Origin: an uncultured Selenomonadaceae bacterium
GTDB taxonomy: Bacteria; Bacillota; Negativicutes; Selenomonadales; Selenomonadaceae
DNA length: 64,000 nucleotides
NCBI GenBank assembly: GCA_902778455.1
Contig: CACYXR010000002.1
Coordinates: 1 to 64,000, forward strand
Reading direction: 5' to 3'
Shown: piece after piece, positions 54,988-64,000 of the stretch
How the letters are laid out: each line of letters opens with the position of its first letter
Position numbering within the stretch: the first letter of the stretch is position 1
Position numbers and translations under genes: made by a program
Notes under the pieces: generated by a model
What the model was told of the DNA's origin: nothing
Seen by the model: the letters and a program-made list of their open reading frames with translations, nothing else
Databases searched by the model: none

Positions 54988-55210
54988 AGCGATTCTTCTG
55001 ATATTCCTGATTTTGATAACTATCTGCATCATTTATGAGCGTGACCTTTTGAGCGCAATCATGACATACAGCGCGTTTAGTTTCTGCGCGGTGCTGATGT
55101 ATTTGATGATGGGCTCTCCGGACGTGGCGTTTACGGAAGTCGTTGTCGGAACGGTCTCGACAATCTTCTATGTGATTGCGTTAAAAAAACTGGATAGGTG
55201 GTGTAAGTAA
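54968..55210 (+). CDS. MbhD/MrpA C-terminal-type membrane subunit (DUF4040)
   Basis: 80 residues, three TM helices. AIMTYSAFSFCAVLMYLMMGSPDVAFTEVVVG corresponds to the DUF4040 segment that is part of MrpA in Bacillus but a separate subunit (MbhD) in archaeal-type Mrp/Mbh complexes. ATG 54968 follows AGAGGGAGG inside mrpG. Confidence 0.85.
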   Translation: MQIYTIEAILLIFLILITICIIYERDLLSAIMTYSAFSFCAVLMYLMMGSPDVAFTEVVVGTVSTIFYVIALKKLDRWCK

Positions 55211-55516
55211 ATGCGCGGTTTTGTCATTACGGTCCTTGCTCTTTTGACTGGTCTGTTTTGCAGCAGTGTAATTTTCCTGCCGGAGATTGGCGACCCAAAG
55301 AGTGCGCCGAACCAGCATATCACGCCGGTCTATATCGCACAGAGCGAGATCGATACTGGATCGCCGAACATCGTAACGGGTACGCTGGCCGACTACAGAG
55401 GTTTTGATACGATGTGGGAGACGACGGTCATGTACTTGTCGGGATTAACGGCGGCGCTGATTTTGTCGAAATCGACAATGGGGCGCAGGCCGGAGAAAGA
55501 AGATGATTACGAATGA
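55211..55516 (+). CDS. MbhE-type membrane subunit
   Basis: 101 residues, two TM helices flanking an extracytoplasmic loop with NIVTGTLADYRGFDTMWE, matching the MbhE segment that in MrpA/MrpB-type subunits is fused. It abuts the DUF4040 gene and overlaps the next gene by 4 bp. Confidence 0.82.
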   Translation: MRGFVITVLALLTGLFCSSVIFLPEIGDPKSAPNQHITPVYIAQSEIDTGSPNIVTGTLADYRGFDTMWETTVMYLSGLTAALILSKSTMGRRPEKEDDYE

Positions 55517-55968
55517 TGAAAGATCCATTCGGCGGCATTTTGCTCAATATCGCGTTTCGGGTACTTGTTCCGTTTACATTGGTCTATGCGGTGTATGTCC
55601 TCGTGTTGGGCGAGACCTCCCCAGGCGGCGGATTTCAGGCCGGCGTAGTGATGGGGTTCGGCATTGTGTTGGCACGGCTGATACTCGGTGAACGGGCGAC
55701 AATCTTTAATATCCAAATGAAAAATTCTTTGGTATTGGCAGGTTGCGGGACGTTCATTTACACGCTGGCAGGTTGGCTGACGCTGTTCGGCGGCGGCAAG
55801 TTTCTCGACTACAGCTTTATGCCGGTACATATGGAACCGGCGCATGAAATGCACGCACTCGGTATCCTGATGATTGAGATTGGCGTTACGATTTGTGTTA
55901 TGATGACAATTTTGAACATCATGGACGCCGTTGTCGAAAGGAGTGACGATGATGGACGCGCTGAATGA
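55513..55968 (+). CDS. mrpB: Mrp antiporter subunit MrpB (MnhB domain)
   Basis: 151 residues, four TM helices. The GETSPGGGFQAGVVMGFG signature of the MnhB domain is clear. The start ATGATG lies within the end of the MbhE-type gene; the end overlaps mrpC by 20 bp. Confidence 0.92.
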   Translation: MMKDPFGGILLNIAFRVLVPFTLVYAVYVLVLGETSPGGGFQAGVVMGFGIVLARLILGERATIFNIQMKNSLVLAGCGTFIYTLAGWLTLFGGGKFLDYSFMPVHMEPAHEMHALGILMIEIGVTICVMMTILNIMDAVVERSDDDGRAE

Positions 55969-56326
55969 GTTTCTCGCGCGGCGAGGCATCTACACTTTGG
56001 TCATGATTCTTTTTTTCTTGGGCGTATACGGCATGGTGCTCGCGAAGCATTACCTGAAAAAGCTTATGGCGATGAATGTCATGCAGGTCGCGGTCATTTT
56101 CTTTTATTTGTGCTTCGCACAAAAAGAGGGCGGCATGATTCCGATTCTCGTGCCGGGGAATGTCGACCCCGCCAGTTATATCAATCCTCTGCCGCACGCG
56201 CTGATGCTGACGGCAATCGTGGTCAGTATGGGCACGACGGGCGTCGCAATAGCTCTTTTGATGCGTATCAAAGAATTCTATGGCTCGTTGGAAGAGCCTG
56301 AGGTGCTGAGGAGGGCGAGCAAATGA
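55949..56326 (+). CDS. mrpC: Mrp antiporter subunit MrpC (NuoK-like)
   Basis: 125 residues, three TM helices, homologous to NuoK of complex I. KKLMAMNVMQVAVIFFYL and PLPHALMLTAIVVSMGTTGVAIAL carry the conserved signature. ATG 55949 (or 55952) follows AAAGGAG. Confidence 0.9.
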   Translation: MMDALNEFLARRGIYTLVMILFFLGVYGMVLAKHYLKKLMAMNVMQVAVIFFYLCFAQKEGGMIPILVPGNVDPASYINPLPHALMLTAIVVSMGTTGVAIALLMRIKEFYGSLEEPEVLRRASK

Positions 56327-57822
56327 ATTTAGGAGCTCACAGCCCTGTATTCATAGTACTGCTTCCGCTGTCGGCGTCACTTTTGTGTTTGGCTCTTTCG
56401 CGTCTGAACAAGCATCTTGGCGCTTGGGTGGTACAGCTTTCCATCTTGGGGGCTTTCGCAAGCTCGGTCGCTTCGCTTCGTGAAGTGCTCGCCGAGGGCG
56501 GAAAATCGATCCATTATTGGATGGGCAATTGGGCACCGCCGATCGGCATCGAGTTCGCGATTGACCCGCTCAATACTTCTGTGCTTTGCATGATTACCTT
56601 CATTTCGCTGGTGGTCAGTTTTTACAGCCGCCCGTTTTTGCAGAACGAGGACTGGCTGCATTACGGCGGCTATTATACGCTGTACGGACTTTTAACTGTC
56701 GGCCTTTGTGGAATGACGGTGACGGGCGACGTATTCAATATGTATGTTTATCTAGAAATAATGTCGCTTTCCGGCTATGGTCTTATCGCCCTGGGCGGTA
56801 AAAAATCGATGGTGGCGGCGTTCCGCTATCTGCTCGTCGGTACTATCGGCGCTTCGCTATATTTGATTGGTATCGGCTATATTTACGCGATGACCGGTTC
56901 GCTGAATATGGCGGATATCGGGCAGCGGATTCAGCCTTTTGTGCATACGCCTCTGTTCGCGTTCGCGGTGGCCTGCTTCCTGATCGCGTTCGGTATCAAG
57001 ATGGCGCTGTTCCCGCTCCACGGCTGGCAGCCGGATTCATATACTTTCTCACATCCGGGTGCGGCGGGCTTCATTTCCGGTTGCATGAGCAAGGTGCCGG
57101 CTTACGCGATGCTTCGGTATTTCTTCTATGTTTTCGGCGTCCATAATTCCGTAATGGAAGCGCTGATGAACGTGCTGGGCATCATGGGGATTTGCGGCAT
57201 CCTGATTGGTTCGGTCATGGCGTTGGCGCAGTATGATTTCCGTCGGATGCTGGCGTATTCGTCGGTAGCGCAGCTCGGTTATATCGCGGTAGGCATGGCG
57301 TTGGGGAACGTCCACGGATTCATCGGTGCGGTACTCCACTTGATCAATCACGCGTTCATGAAATGCTGTCTGTTCCTTGTGGTTGGCGGTATTACATACC
57401 GGTACGGCGAGGTAAATCTGTACCGCCTTGGCGGATTGAACCGAAAAATGCCCGTGTCGAGCATTGCGGTAGTGCTTGCGGTACTCTCGATGGTCGGCAT
57501 TCCGCCGACGTGCGGCTTCTTCAGCAAATGGTACCTGATGCTTGGCGCTTACGAAGGCGGACAAAATATTTATATCGCAGTATTGGTCATCAGTTCGCTT
57601 TTGAACGCCGTGTATTATTTCCGTATCATTGAGCAGATGTTCATCCAGCGCGAGGCGTCGCTGCCGGAGATTCATGAAGCGGAAACCGGGCTGGGGCTTC
57701 CCGTCAGTATGCTCGTTCCCATCGCGGTCACCGGGCTTGCGATTCTCTTCCTCGGCATTTACAGCAGCACGCTGGTGACGAATATCGTCAATATCGGATT
57801 GCCGGAGGTGCTGATCAAATGA
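56323..57822 (+). CDS. mrpD: Mrp antiporter-like subunit D1 (MrpD/NuoM family)
   Basis: 499 residues, about 14 TM helices. Key residues of proton-translocating subunits are present: Glu145 in MYVYLEIMSLSGY (TM5), Lys226 in FGIKMALFPLHGW (TM7), SKVPAYAMLRY (TM8) and GFFSKWY (TM12). It is the first of three antiporter-like subunits in the operon. ATGA overlap with mrpC. Confidence 0.9.
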   Translation: MNLGAHSPVFIVLLPLSASLLCLALSRLNKHLGAWVVQLSILGAFASSVASLREVLAEGGKSIHYWMGNWAPPIGIEFAIDPLNTSVLCMITFISLVVSFYSRPFLQNEDWLHYGGYYTLYGLLTVGLCGMTVTGDVFNMYVYLEIMSLSGYGLIALGGKKSMVAAFRYLLVGTIGASLYLIGIGYIYAMTGSLNMADIGQRIQPFVHTPLFAFAVACFLIAFGIKMALFPLHGWQPDSYTFSHPGAAGFISGCMSKVPAYAMLRYFFYVFGVHNSVMEALMNVLGIMGICGILIGSVMALAQYDFRRMLAYSSVAQLGYIAVGMALGNVHGFIGAVLHLINHAFMKCCLFLVVGGITYRYGEVNLYRLGGLNRKMPVSSIAVVLAVLSMVGIPPTCGFFSKWYLMLGAYEGGQNIYIAVLVISSLLNAVYYFRIIEQMFIQREASLPEIHEAETGLGLPVSMLVPIAVTGLAILFLGIYSSTLVTNIVNIGLPEVLIK

Positions 57823-59327
57823 CAGTTATAGACGCACGTCCTTTCCTTGCAATCGGGATTGCCTTTTTGGCGGCTCTGCTTGTTTCCATGAGCAATAAAT
57901 ATCCGAATATCCGTGAGACATGGAGCGCAATCGGTTCCGTCACGATGTTCGGCGTTATCATCAGCATGGTTGGCGGCGTTCTGGACGGTGTTACTTACGA
58001 GTACACGCTGTTCCAGCTTACGGACAACATAGGGCTGACGATGCGCGTTGACCCTGCAGGTATGATTTTTGCGGCGTTGGCTTCGATGCTGTGGATACCA
58101 ATCAATTTTTACAGTATCGGCTATATGCGGAACAACCATGAGGGGATGCAGACCGGCTATTTTGCTGCTTTCGCACTCTGTATCGGCGCGACGATGGGCA
58201 TCGCGATGGCGTCGAATCTGCTGACGTTCTTCGTATTTTACGAAATCCTGACGATTTCCAGCTATCCGCTGGTTCTCCATGAGCGCGATGAGGAAGCACT
58301 GCTCGCCTCGCGGAAATACTTGGCCTATACGCTTGTTTCGGGTCAGCTTTTCCTTGCGGGAACGGTAGGCGTTTACTGTATCGCGGGAACGATGGACTTC
58401 ACGCCTGGTGGATTTCTCCGTATCGACATGGCTCCTGCGTGGGTGTTGCAGCTTCTTTTTGTGCTGATGATTATGGCAGGCAGTGTAAAAGCTGCGGTCA
58501 TGCCGTTGCATGGATGGCTTCCTGCCGCGATGGTGGCGCCAACGCCGGTCAGCGCGTTGCTGCATGCGGTGGCAGTCGTCAAGACTGGCGCTTTTGCAGT
58601 GCTTCGCGTGCTGGGTTTCGTGTTCGGGCCGAAACTCCTTGCGGAGCTAGGAATCGCGGATTTCCTTGCTTGGGCGGCAGCCATCACGATTCTTGCCAGT
58701 TCATTTATCGCGATTCGGCAGGACAATCTGAAACGGCGGCTCGCGTTTTCGACTATCGGTCAGCTTAGCTATATCGTGCTTGGAGGTGCGCTTTTGACGC
58801 CGTTGGCGTTTAAGGGGGCGTACCTGCACCTCGTGGCTCATGCGGTTATGAAAATTACCCTCTTCATGTGTGCAGGCTGTATCATAGTCAGGACGCATCT
58901 GCACGATATCAGCGAAATGGACGGCATCGGTCATCGAATGCCGATTACGATGGGCTGTTTTGCCATCGCGTCGCTGGGCATTGCCGGTACGCCGTTCATC
59001 GTCGGCTTCATCAGCAAGTGGAATCTTGCGATGGGCGCGATACAGGCCGGAAAGCCTCTCTTCGTTGCAGTGTGGGTGGCTTCAGCCATTCTTGCTATGG
59101 CATATTTGATGCCGGTAGTCCGAATGGCGTTTTTCAAGCCGGAGCCGGTCAAGGATCCTCGAAAATATGGTTCCATCAGCTATTGCATGTTGATCCCGAT
59201 TTGCTTTACTGCGATTCTGGCCTTGATTCTAGGTGTCGATCCCGAACTTTTCCCCCCGGACTTCTATAAGCTTTGTGAAATGGCGTCTGCGGGAATTACA
59301 GCCGGATGGGGAGGTGGCTGGAAGTGA
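57819..59327 (+). CDS. Mrp antiporter-like subunit D2 (NuoL/M/N family)
   Basis: 502 residues. Glu142 in FFVFYEILTISSY, Lys224 in GSVKAAVMPLHGW, VVKTGAFAVLR and GFISKWNLA are in place, so it should be functional for ion movement. Second antiporter-like subunit; overlaps D1 by 4 bp. It is distinct in sequence from both D1 and the third subunit. Confidence 0.9.
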   Translation: MTVIDARPFLAIGIAFLAALLVSMSNKYPNIRETWSAIGSVTMFGVIISMVGGVLDGVTYEYTLFQLTDNIGLTMRVDPAGMIFAALASMLWIPINFYSIGYMRNNHEGMQTGYFAAFALCIGATMGIAMASNLLTFFVFYEILTISSYPLVLHERDEEALLASRKYLAYTLVSGQLFLAGTVGVYCIAGTMDFTPGGFLRIDMAPAWVLQLLFVLMIMAGSVKAAVMPLHGWLPAAMVAPTPVSALLHAVAVVKTGAFAVLRVLGFVFGPKLLAELGIADFLAWAAAITILASSFIAIRQDNLKRRLAFSTIGQLSYIVLGGALLTPLAFKGAYLHLVAHAVMKITLFMCAGCIIVRTHLHDISEMDGIGHRMPITMGCFAIASLGIAGTPFIVGFISKWNLAMGAIQAGKPLFVAVWVASAILAMAYLMPVVRMAFFKPEPVKDPRKYGSISYCMLIPICFTAILALILGVDPELFPPDFYKLCEMASAGITAGWGGGWK

Positions 59328-59587
59328 TTGACCTTGTCGGTGACCGTACGAAGCGGTTCAAAGTGATATCCCTGGCGGCGGCTCTTGCATTGGTGGTTTT
59401 TGCTGTGACGTTCGCATTGGGAGGTTATAGCGAGCCGGAATTTTTGCTCCAAAAACCTGGCGGTATGGTTTTGTTTGCATTTGTTGGTTGCTGGATATTG
59501 ATTATACTTGCAAAGTTGATTTTGACGCCATTGCTGCAGCGGGACGAAGATTATTATGAGAAAGGATGCGATGATTCTGATGTTTGA
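59324..59587 (+). CDS. Small two-helix membrane protein of the Mrp-like operon
   Basis: 87 residues, two TM helices (about 15-35 and 45-65) and a charged C-terminus. GTG 59324 overlaps the D2 stop and lies 7 bp after GGGAGGTGG. Not recognised; its place between large antiporter subunits recalls small linker subunits of complex I-like arms. Confidence 0.7.
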   Translation: MIDLVGDRTKRFKVISLAAALALVVFAVTFALGGYSEPEFLLQKPGGMVLFAFVGCWILIILAKLILTPLLQRDEDYYEKGCDDSDV

Positions 59588-61319
59588 GAATTTCCATCCC
59601 GGTATCATCTTCATTCTTGTCGGCTTCCTTGCCGCGCTTTGCGCGCCGAAGGAACGAAGGATGATTCTTGCCTGCTGTCCGGTGCTTGCGTTGCTCGGGA
59701 TGCTCCGATTCGCGCCGGGGACAGACTTGCAATTCAAATTCCTCGAGGATTTTACGATTCATTATCTTTATGTGGATTCCTTGAGTTGGGTTTTTGCGGT
59801 GATTTTCTGCGTATTCGGACTGATCGGCGGCATTTATAGCTGCCATAATAAAAGTCCGTTGGAAGCGCTTTGCTCGATGGCTTATGTCGGTTCGTCCATC
59901 GGCGTCGTGCTGGCTCACGATTGGATTACATTCCTGTTTTTTTGGGAGCTGGAGGCGGTCACTTCGACGTTCCTGATTTGGAACGACCCGAGACCGACAA
60001 GCCGCGGTGCAGGTATTCGATACCTTTTGGTTCACACCTTAAGCGGCAATCTCGTACTGTTCGGCGTCATCATGAAGCTTGTGCAGGGCGATATTCTCGT
60101 GCACAATCTGATGGCGGGGCCGTATGACGCGGCGTTCTGGTCAATCCTTGCGGGCGTCTGCATAAACGTGGCTGCAGTGCCGATGCATGGCTGGCTGGTT
60201 GATGGTTATTCTGCTGCGACGTTGACGGGCAGCGTCTTCATGTCGAGCTACACGACGAAAGTCGCCGTCTATTCGCTTCTTCGTATCTTCGGCGGCGCGG
60301 AGCTTCTGATTGGCGTCGGCGTTCTGATGGCATTGTATGGCGCCACTTTCGCCGTTATGGAAAACGACATGATCAAGCTGCTTTCCTATCATATTGTCAG
60401 TCAGGTCGGCTATATGGTTGCTGGTGCGGGCATAGGCACTTCGATGAGCATGAACGGCGCGACGGCTCATGCTGTTTGCGATATCCTGTTCAAATCATTG
60501 CTCTTTATGTGTTGTAATGCGATTACATACGCTACCGGGATACGAAAGATCAATCAGCTTGGCGGTATGGCGAAGAGATATCCGCTTGTCTTCATTTGCT
60601 TTGTCGTCGGCGCGTTTTCCATTGCTGGCGTTCCGTTTTTCAACGGGTTCGTCAGCAAGATGGTGACGATTGAAGCGGCGGAGGAAGCGCACATGGGTAT
60701 GGTCGCTTTACTTTTGGAATTGGCTAGCGTTGGTACTTTTCTCTCGATCTGCTTCAAGATGATGTATTTCATTTTCCTGGCGCCGGACAAAGGTATGGCT
60801 CCGGAGCAGCGTGCGATTGAAAGCAATATGAAAATTGCGATGGTCATGGGGGCGGTACTCTGTACGGTTATCGGCTGCTTCCCTGAGTTCAGTCTTTACC
60901 AGTTCCTGCCCTTTGGGCCGGTCGGTTATGTGCCATATACTGTTATGCATTTTTCCAATCAGCTTATCATGGGATTTGTTGCTGTGATTCCGTTCCTGAT
61001 GTTTTTACCGAGAATGGAGCCGCATACGGCGATTTCTCTAGATACCGATTGGTTCTATCGTCGGCCGTTCAAAGCCTGCGTGTTGGGCATTGCATATCTT
61101 TGCTTCGGTCTTTGCCGGAGTCTTGGCCACGCATGGGGCGTAGGCGTACGGCAGATTATGGTCGTCACGGACAATCCGATGCAGTTCCTCGATGCAAGGC
61201 CGTTTCATGAGAAAAAACGGTACAGTCCGGATAACTATCGGACGAGCATCGCCGATACGATTATGATTATCCTGACAGTACTGTTTATTTGCATCTTCTA
61301 TTTTCGTACAAGTCTGTAA
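59571..61319 (+). CDS. Antiporter-like subunit D3 (NuoL/M/N family) lacking the TM7 lysine
   Basis: 582 residues. Glu126 (FLFFWELEAVTS) in TM5, SYTTKVAVYSLLR (TM8) and GFVSKMV (TM12) lysines are kept, but the TM7 motif reads CINVAAVPMHGW, with Asn199 where D1 and D2 have Lys. A C-terminal extension of about 80 residues adds two more TM helices. ATG 59571 is chosen 5 bp after AAAGGA; ATG 59580 or 59556 are alternatives. It ends the operon. Confidence 0.86.
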   Translation: MILMFENFHPGIIFILVGFLAALCAPKERRMILACCPVLALLGMLRFAPGTDLQFKFLEDFTIHYLYVDSLSWVFAVIFCVFGLIGGIYSCHNKSPLEALCSMAYVGSSIGVVLAHDWITFLFFWELEAVTSTFLIWNDPRPTSRGAGIRYLLVHTLSGNLVLFGVIMKLVQGDILVHNLMAGPYDAAFWSILAGVCINVAAVPMHGWLVDGYSAATLTGSVFMSSYTTKVAVYSLLRIFGGAELLIGVGVLMALYGATFAVMENDMIKLLSYHIVSQVGYMVAGAGIGTSMSMNGATAHAVCDILFKSLLFMCCNAITYATGIRKINQLGGMAKRYPLVFICFVVGAFSIAGVPFFNGFVSKMVTIEAAEEAHMGMVALLLELASVGTFLSICFKMMYFIFLAPDKGMAPEQRAIESNMKIAMVMGAVLCTVIGCFPEFSLYQFLPFGPVGYVPYTVMHFSNQLIMGFVAVIPFLMFLPRMEPHTAISLDTDWFYRRPFKACVLGIAYLCFGLCRSLGHAWGVGVRQIMVVTDNPMQFLDARPFHEKKRYSPDNYRTSIADTIMIILTVLFICIFYFRTSL

Positions 61320-61373
61320 TTCAAACGTGGGAACATAGGAGTTGCGCAGAGGTTATTCTTAGGGAGAGAGCAC

Positions 61374-62036
61374 ATGAATCTTCTGCTTCATATGTGCTGC
61401 GGGCCGTGTTCTTGCTATCCATTAAAAAAAATACGTTCGGAAGGGATTGAACCCGTCGGTTATTTTTTTAACCCGAATATCCATCCGTACCAGGAATGGG
61501 ACAGACGGTTGAAAACAGTGAAGGAGTTTGCGGAAAAAACGCAAATGAAATTATTAACGGACGAGCAATTTCTTTTGCGCGATTTTTTGCGGCGTGCATT
61601 GGCGGCCGAGAAAGAAACGGTTGTTCCCTCGGCGGGCACGCAGGAAGAAGCGCTTGTTTTTGTCGAATCCTATAAGACAATCAAGGCGGATCGCTGCCGG
61701 ATGTGCTATACATGGCGACTGGGAGAAGCAGCTCGTTTTGCTTCCGAGAACGGATTCACCGCGTTTACTTCGACTCTTTTTTACAGCATTTATCAACAGC
61801 ATGATCTCATGCGGGAGATTGCGCAGCATTTCGCGGAGAGTTACAACGTCGAATTTTATTACGAGGATTTTCGTTCCGGCTGGCAGGAAGGCATCGATAT
61901 CAGTCTTGAAATGGGCTTGTATCGGCAGGGGTATTGCGGTTGCGTGTTCAGCGAGGAGGAAAGATACAGCCGTGTGATGCAGAAAGCCGCAAGGAAGGCA
62001 AACAAGGCGCGAAAGGCGGCTGCTGTGGGAAAATAA
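61374..62036 (+). CDS. queH: Epoxyqueuosine reductase QueH
   Basis: 220 residues. Reduces epoxyqueuosine to queuosine in tRNA. The DUF208 signature is present: HMCCGPCSCYP (Cys8/9/12/14), CRMCYTWRL and YCGCVFSEEERY, which bind the 4Fe-4S cluster and active metal. It pairs functionally with queA, two genes downstream. ATG 61374 lies behind GGGAGAG. Confidence 0.92.
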   Translation: MNLLLHMCCGPCSCYPLKKIRSEGIEPVGYFFNPNIHPYQEWDRRLKTVKEFAEKTQMKLLTDEQFLLRDFLRRALAAEKETVVPSAGTQEEALVFVESYKTIKADRCRMCYTWRLGEAARFASENGFTAFTSTLFYSIYQQHDLMREIAQHFAESYNVEFYYEDFRSGWQEGIDISLEMGLYRQGYCGCVFSEEERYSRVMQKAARKANKARKAAAVGK

Positions 62037-62053
62037 TATCGGAGGGAATACTT

Positions 62054-63388
62054 TTGTTTCGACATTTTAAACCCGTGTGGTGGCAGATGTTTTGTACAAT
62101 TATGGTGTGGACGCTTTTATCTGGCGCATGTTTTGCGACGGTAAAAGATATTCAACCGACGATGAAGCCGGACAAGACGCCGTCAACTGCAAGGAGCGGT
62201 GCGAAAACGGAAGCTGCCTCGGAAAAACGCGGGCGTGTTCCGAAGGAAGAACCGATGATCCGCGTTGGATTAAGCGAAGGGCAGGCATCGGCCATTCTCA
62301 CTGCGGATGACGCCTATGTTGTTCGCGATGCTTTGACGGGGCAAGGGCTCGACAAGTTTTCGGGTAACACTCTGACGACGATTACAGTCAAAGAAAAAAA
62401 GCTTGCTATCAATGGCAAGGCAATTTCCGCCAAGGCGGTTCGTTTTTTGATTGCGGATTCCAGGACGATGCGCTATCTTTCTGTCGCCGGAAAGAAGTAT
62501 CATGGAAATATTGTATTGACATTAGCGAAAGACGGGACAATTACCGTAATCAACGAAGTTAAGCTTGACGATTATATCGGAGGTGTCATTTCGGAGGAGA
62601 TGAGCCCCAGTTGGCCGATGGAGGCGTTGAAAGCACAAGCGGTAGCCGCCAGGACGTTTGCAGTCTATTCATTGGGACTTCACAACGAGGACGGCTATGA
62701 CGTTTGTGCGACGACGCATTGCCAAGTCTACGGCGGAATTGAATCGGAAAGTCCCGAGGGGCTTCGTGCGGTTTCGTCGACGCGCGGGGAGATAATGACG
62801 TATCAAGGAAAGCCGATTTATGCGGCGTTCCATGCGTCTTCCGGTGGTATGACCGCAGGCAGTGAAGAAGCGGGGGGGATCGCGCTGCCCTATTTGAAAG
62901 CAGTGCGAGATCCACTGGACAATGCTACGCCAAACCGGGAATGGCAGGTATCCATGACAGCAAAGGAACTTGCTTCGGATTTGGCAGCCGCCGGTTTTCG
63001 GGTTGGAACTTTGAAAGCAATTGAATTGACGCCGCTGAAAATCGGGGAAGGTGCGGCGGATCGTTACGCGTCCGGACGCCTGAAACAGATTCGTTTTATC
63101 GGTACGGCGCAAACCGTTGTTGTGCCCGGCCCGAAGCTTCGCTGGATTGTCGGGCTGCCAAGTACGTTGGCTGATATCCGCTATGGAACGGAGAAGAAAA
63201 CGATACCCAACGAAAAAGGCAAGATTGAGATTTCGGGGCCAGATACTGTAATTGTTTTTCAAGGTACCGGGCGCGGGCATGGAATCGGTTTTTCTCAATG
63301 GGGCGCAAAGGCGATGGCGGCAAAAAAGAAATACCGGGATATTTTGAGCCATTACTATAAGGACGTGGAATACTCCTTCTTATTTTAA
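62054..63388 (+). CDS. SpoIID/LytB domain protein, secreted
   Basis: 444 residues. A signal anchor (about 8-28), linker, then a SpoIID-type domain with [62 protein letters not shown] and [17 protein letters not shown]. Related proteins are lytic transglycosylases or amidase activators acting on peptidoglycan. TTG 62054 is used, 8 bp after GGAGG. Between two queuosine genes, but not in that pathway. Confidence 0.88.
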   Translation: MFRHFKPVWWQMFCTIMVWTLLSGACFATVKDIQPTMKPDKTPSTARSGAKTEAASEKRGRVPKEEPMIRVGLSEGQASAILTADDAYVVRDALTGQGLDKFSGNTLTTITVKEKKLAINGKAISAKAVRFLIADSRTMRYLSVAGKKYHGNIVLTLAKDGTITVINEVKLDDYIGGVISEEMSPSWPMEALKAQAVAARTFAVYSLGLHNEDGYDVCATTHCQVYGGIESESPEGLRAVSSTRGEIMTYQGKPIYAAFHASSGGMTAGSEEAGGIALPYLKAVRDPLDNATPNREWQVSMTAKELASDLAAAGFRVGTLKAIELTPLKIGEGAADRYASGRLKQIRFIGTAQTVVVPGPKLRWIVGLPSTLADIRYGTEKKTIPNEKGKIEISGPDTVIVFQGTGRGHGIGFSQWGAKAMAAKKKYRDILSHYYKDVEYSFLF

Positions 63389-63415
63389 AGGGGCATAAAA
63401 GAGGAATGTTGTTAT

Positions 63416-64000
63416 CGGATTTTGACTATGAACTGCCGGAAGAGCTGATTGCCCAGACACCGGTGGAGCCGCGCAATGCTTCGCGGCTGATGGTTCTCGA
63501 TCCTATAAAAAAAACAATCGAGCATCGTCATTTTTTTGAGTTGCAGCAGTTTCTTTCTCCGGGCGACACATTGATTTTCAACGATACGAGAGTGATTCCG
63601 GCACGTCTGATTGGACGCAAGGAGCCGACGGGCGCACGGGTGGAAGTTTTGCTTTTGCGTCGCGTTGAAGGCGATACTTGGGAGACATTGGTAAAGCCCG
63701 GAAAAAAAGCCTTACATGGAACGACGATACGCTTCAGCGATGAGATTTCCTGTGAAATTACGGGGCATACCGATTTCGGTGGTCGTCTGGTGACATTTCA
63801 TTATCAGGGGATTTTCGAGGAAATCCTTGACCGCTTGGGAGAAACGCCGCTTCCGCCCTATATCCATGAAGAACTGAAAGACCGCGAGCGATACCAAACA
63901 GTCTACTGCCGCGAATCCGGCTCGGCAGCCGCGCCTACTGCAGGGCTTCACTTTACGCCTGAGCAGATGGACGAACTAAAAAGATTTGGCGTGAATCTTG
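63416..64000 (+). CDS. queA: tRNA ribosyltransferase-isomerase QueA, 5' part
   Basis: 195 codons to the window edge, so the C-terminal part is missing. [45 protein letters not shown], and [22 protein letters not shown] are QueA signatures. It transfers the ribosyl moiety of SAM to preQ1 in tRNA. ATG 63416 follows AAGAGGA. queH upstream is in the same pathway. Confidence 0.95.

Noticed and set aside
61320-61373. preQ1 riboswitch before queH
   Set aside because: The AGAGGTTA fragment is the only likeness; the conserved C-rich and A-rich segments of preQ1-I are missing and the gap is too short.

Overview
The window (about 54% GC by eye, dense, few gaps) reads as a chromosome segment of an anaerobic, diderm, probably flagellated Firmicute of the Negativicutes, most like the Selenomonadales. 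The inference rests on Firmicute signatures (a tyrosine T-box, a perfect CIRCE operator, the rapZ-yvcK-whiA cluster, a SCIFF peptide with its radical SAM maturase) combined with a succinate-pathway fermentation set (NAD malic enzyme, two-subunit iron-sulfur fumarase, b558-type succinate dehydrogenase/fumarate reductase, a DcuC carrier). No 16S sequence is present, so the assignment is indirect. No phage, insertion sequence with transposase, or CRISPR array was seen.

Layout. 1-4.1 kb: the 3' part of a 5S rRNA, an aminotransferase, a Tyr T-box controlling aroF-tyrA, then tRNA-Asp and two identical tRNA-Cys genes. 4.1-8.3 kb: malic enzyme, then a three-gene signalling island (HPt protein, REC-GGDEF, double-REC protein) with no kinase. 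8.4-16.0 kb: rapZ-yvcK-whiA, a polysaccharide deacetylase, a Glu/Arg-rich secreted coiled-coil protein, and the SCIFF peptide/maturase pair, whose stop codon lies in the terminal repeat of a 152-bp MITE-like palindrome. 16.0-21 kb: lower glycolysis gap-pgk-tpiA-gpmI, separated by terminators. 21-25.4 kb: a FliD-like protein, CIRCE-groES-groEL and a DUF3089 esterase-like protein.

25.6-36.6 kb: mostly minus-strand pcrA, abgA and dcuC, a divergent M20 amidohydrolase, then a two-gene radical SAM DNA-repair-type operon whose promoter has a LexA-type box exactly in its -35/-10 spacer, a divergent zinc-ribbon protein, sfsA and a nitroreductase. 36.7-41.6 kb: sdhCAB and fumAB (minus), separated by a heptamer-repeat hairpin. 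41.7-44.8 kb: rph-rdgB, a small protein and corA with a long leader holding a proline-containing mini-ORF. 44.8-53.7 kb: a WecG/TagA-type transferase, psd-pssA, a family 2 glycosyltransferase, tmcAL, two membrane-anchored unknowns, gph and an rlmD-type methyltransferase. 53.7-61.3 kb: an 11-gene, translationally coupled Mrp/Mbh-type antiporter operon with three antiporter-like subunits. 61.4-64 kb: queH, a SpoIID/LytB protein and the start of queA, which runs off the window.

How it fits together: sugar carbon flows through the glycolytic block; malic enzyme, fumarase and the SDH/FRD complex interconvert malate, fumarate and succinate, with DcuC able to exchange dicarboxylates; the Mrp-like complex would manage Na+/H+ gradients. 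The most unusual features are the SOS-box radical SAM operon, the triple-antiporter complex whose third subunit lacks the TM7 lysine, the MITE overlapping the SCIFF maturase stop, and the kinase-less phosphorelay/c-di-GMP island.
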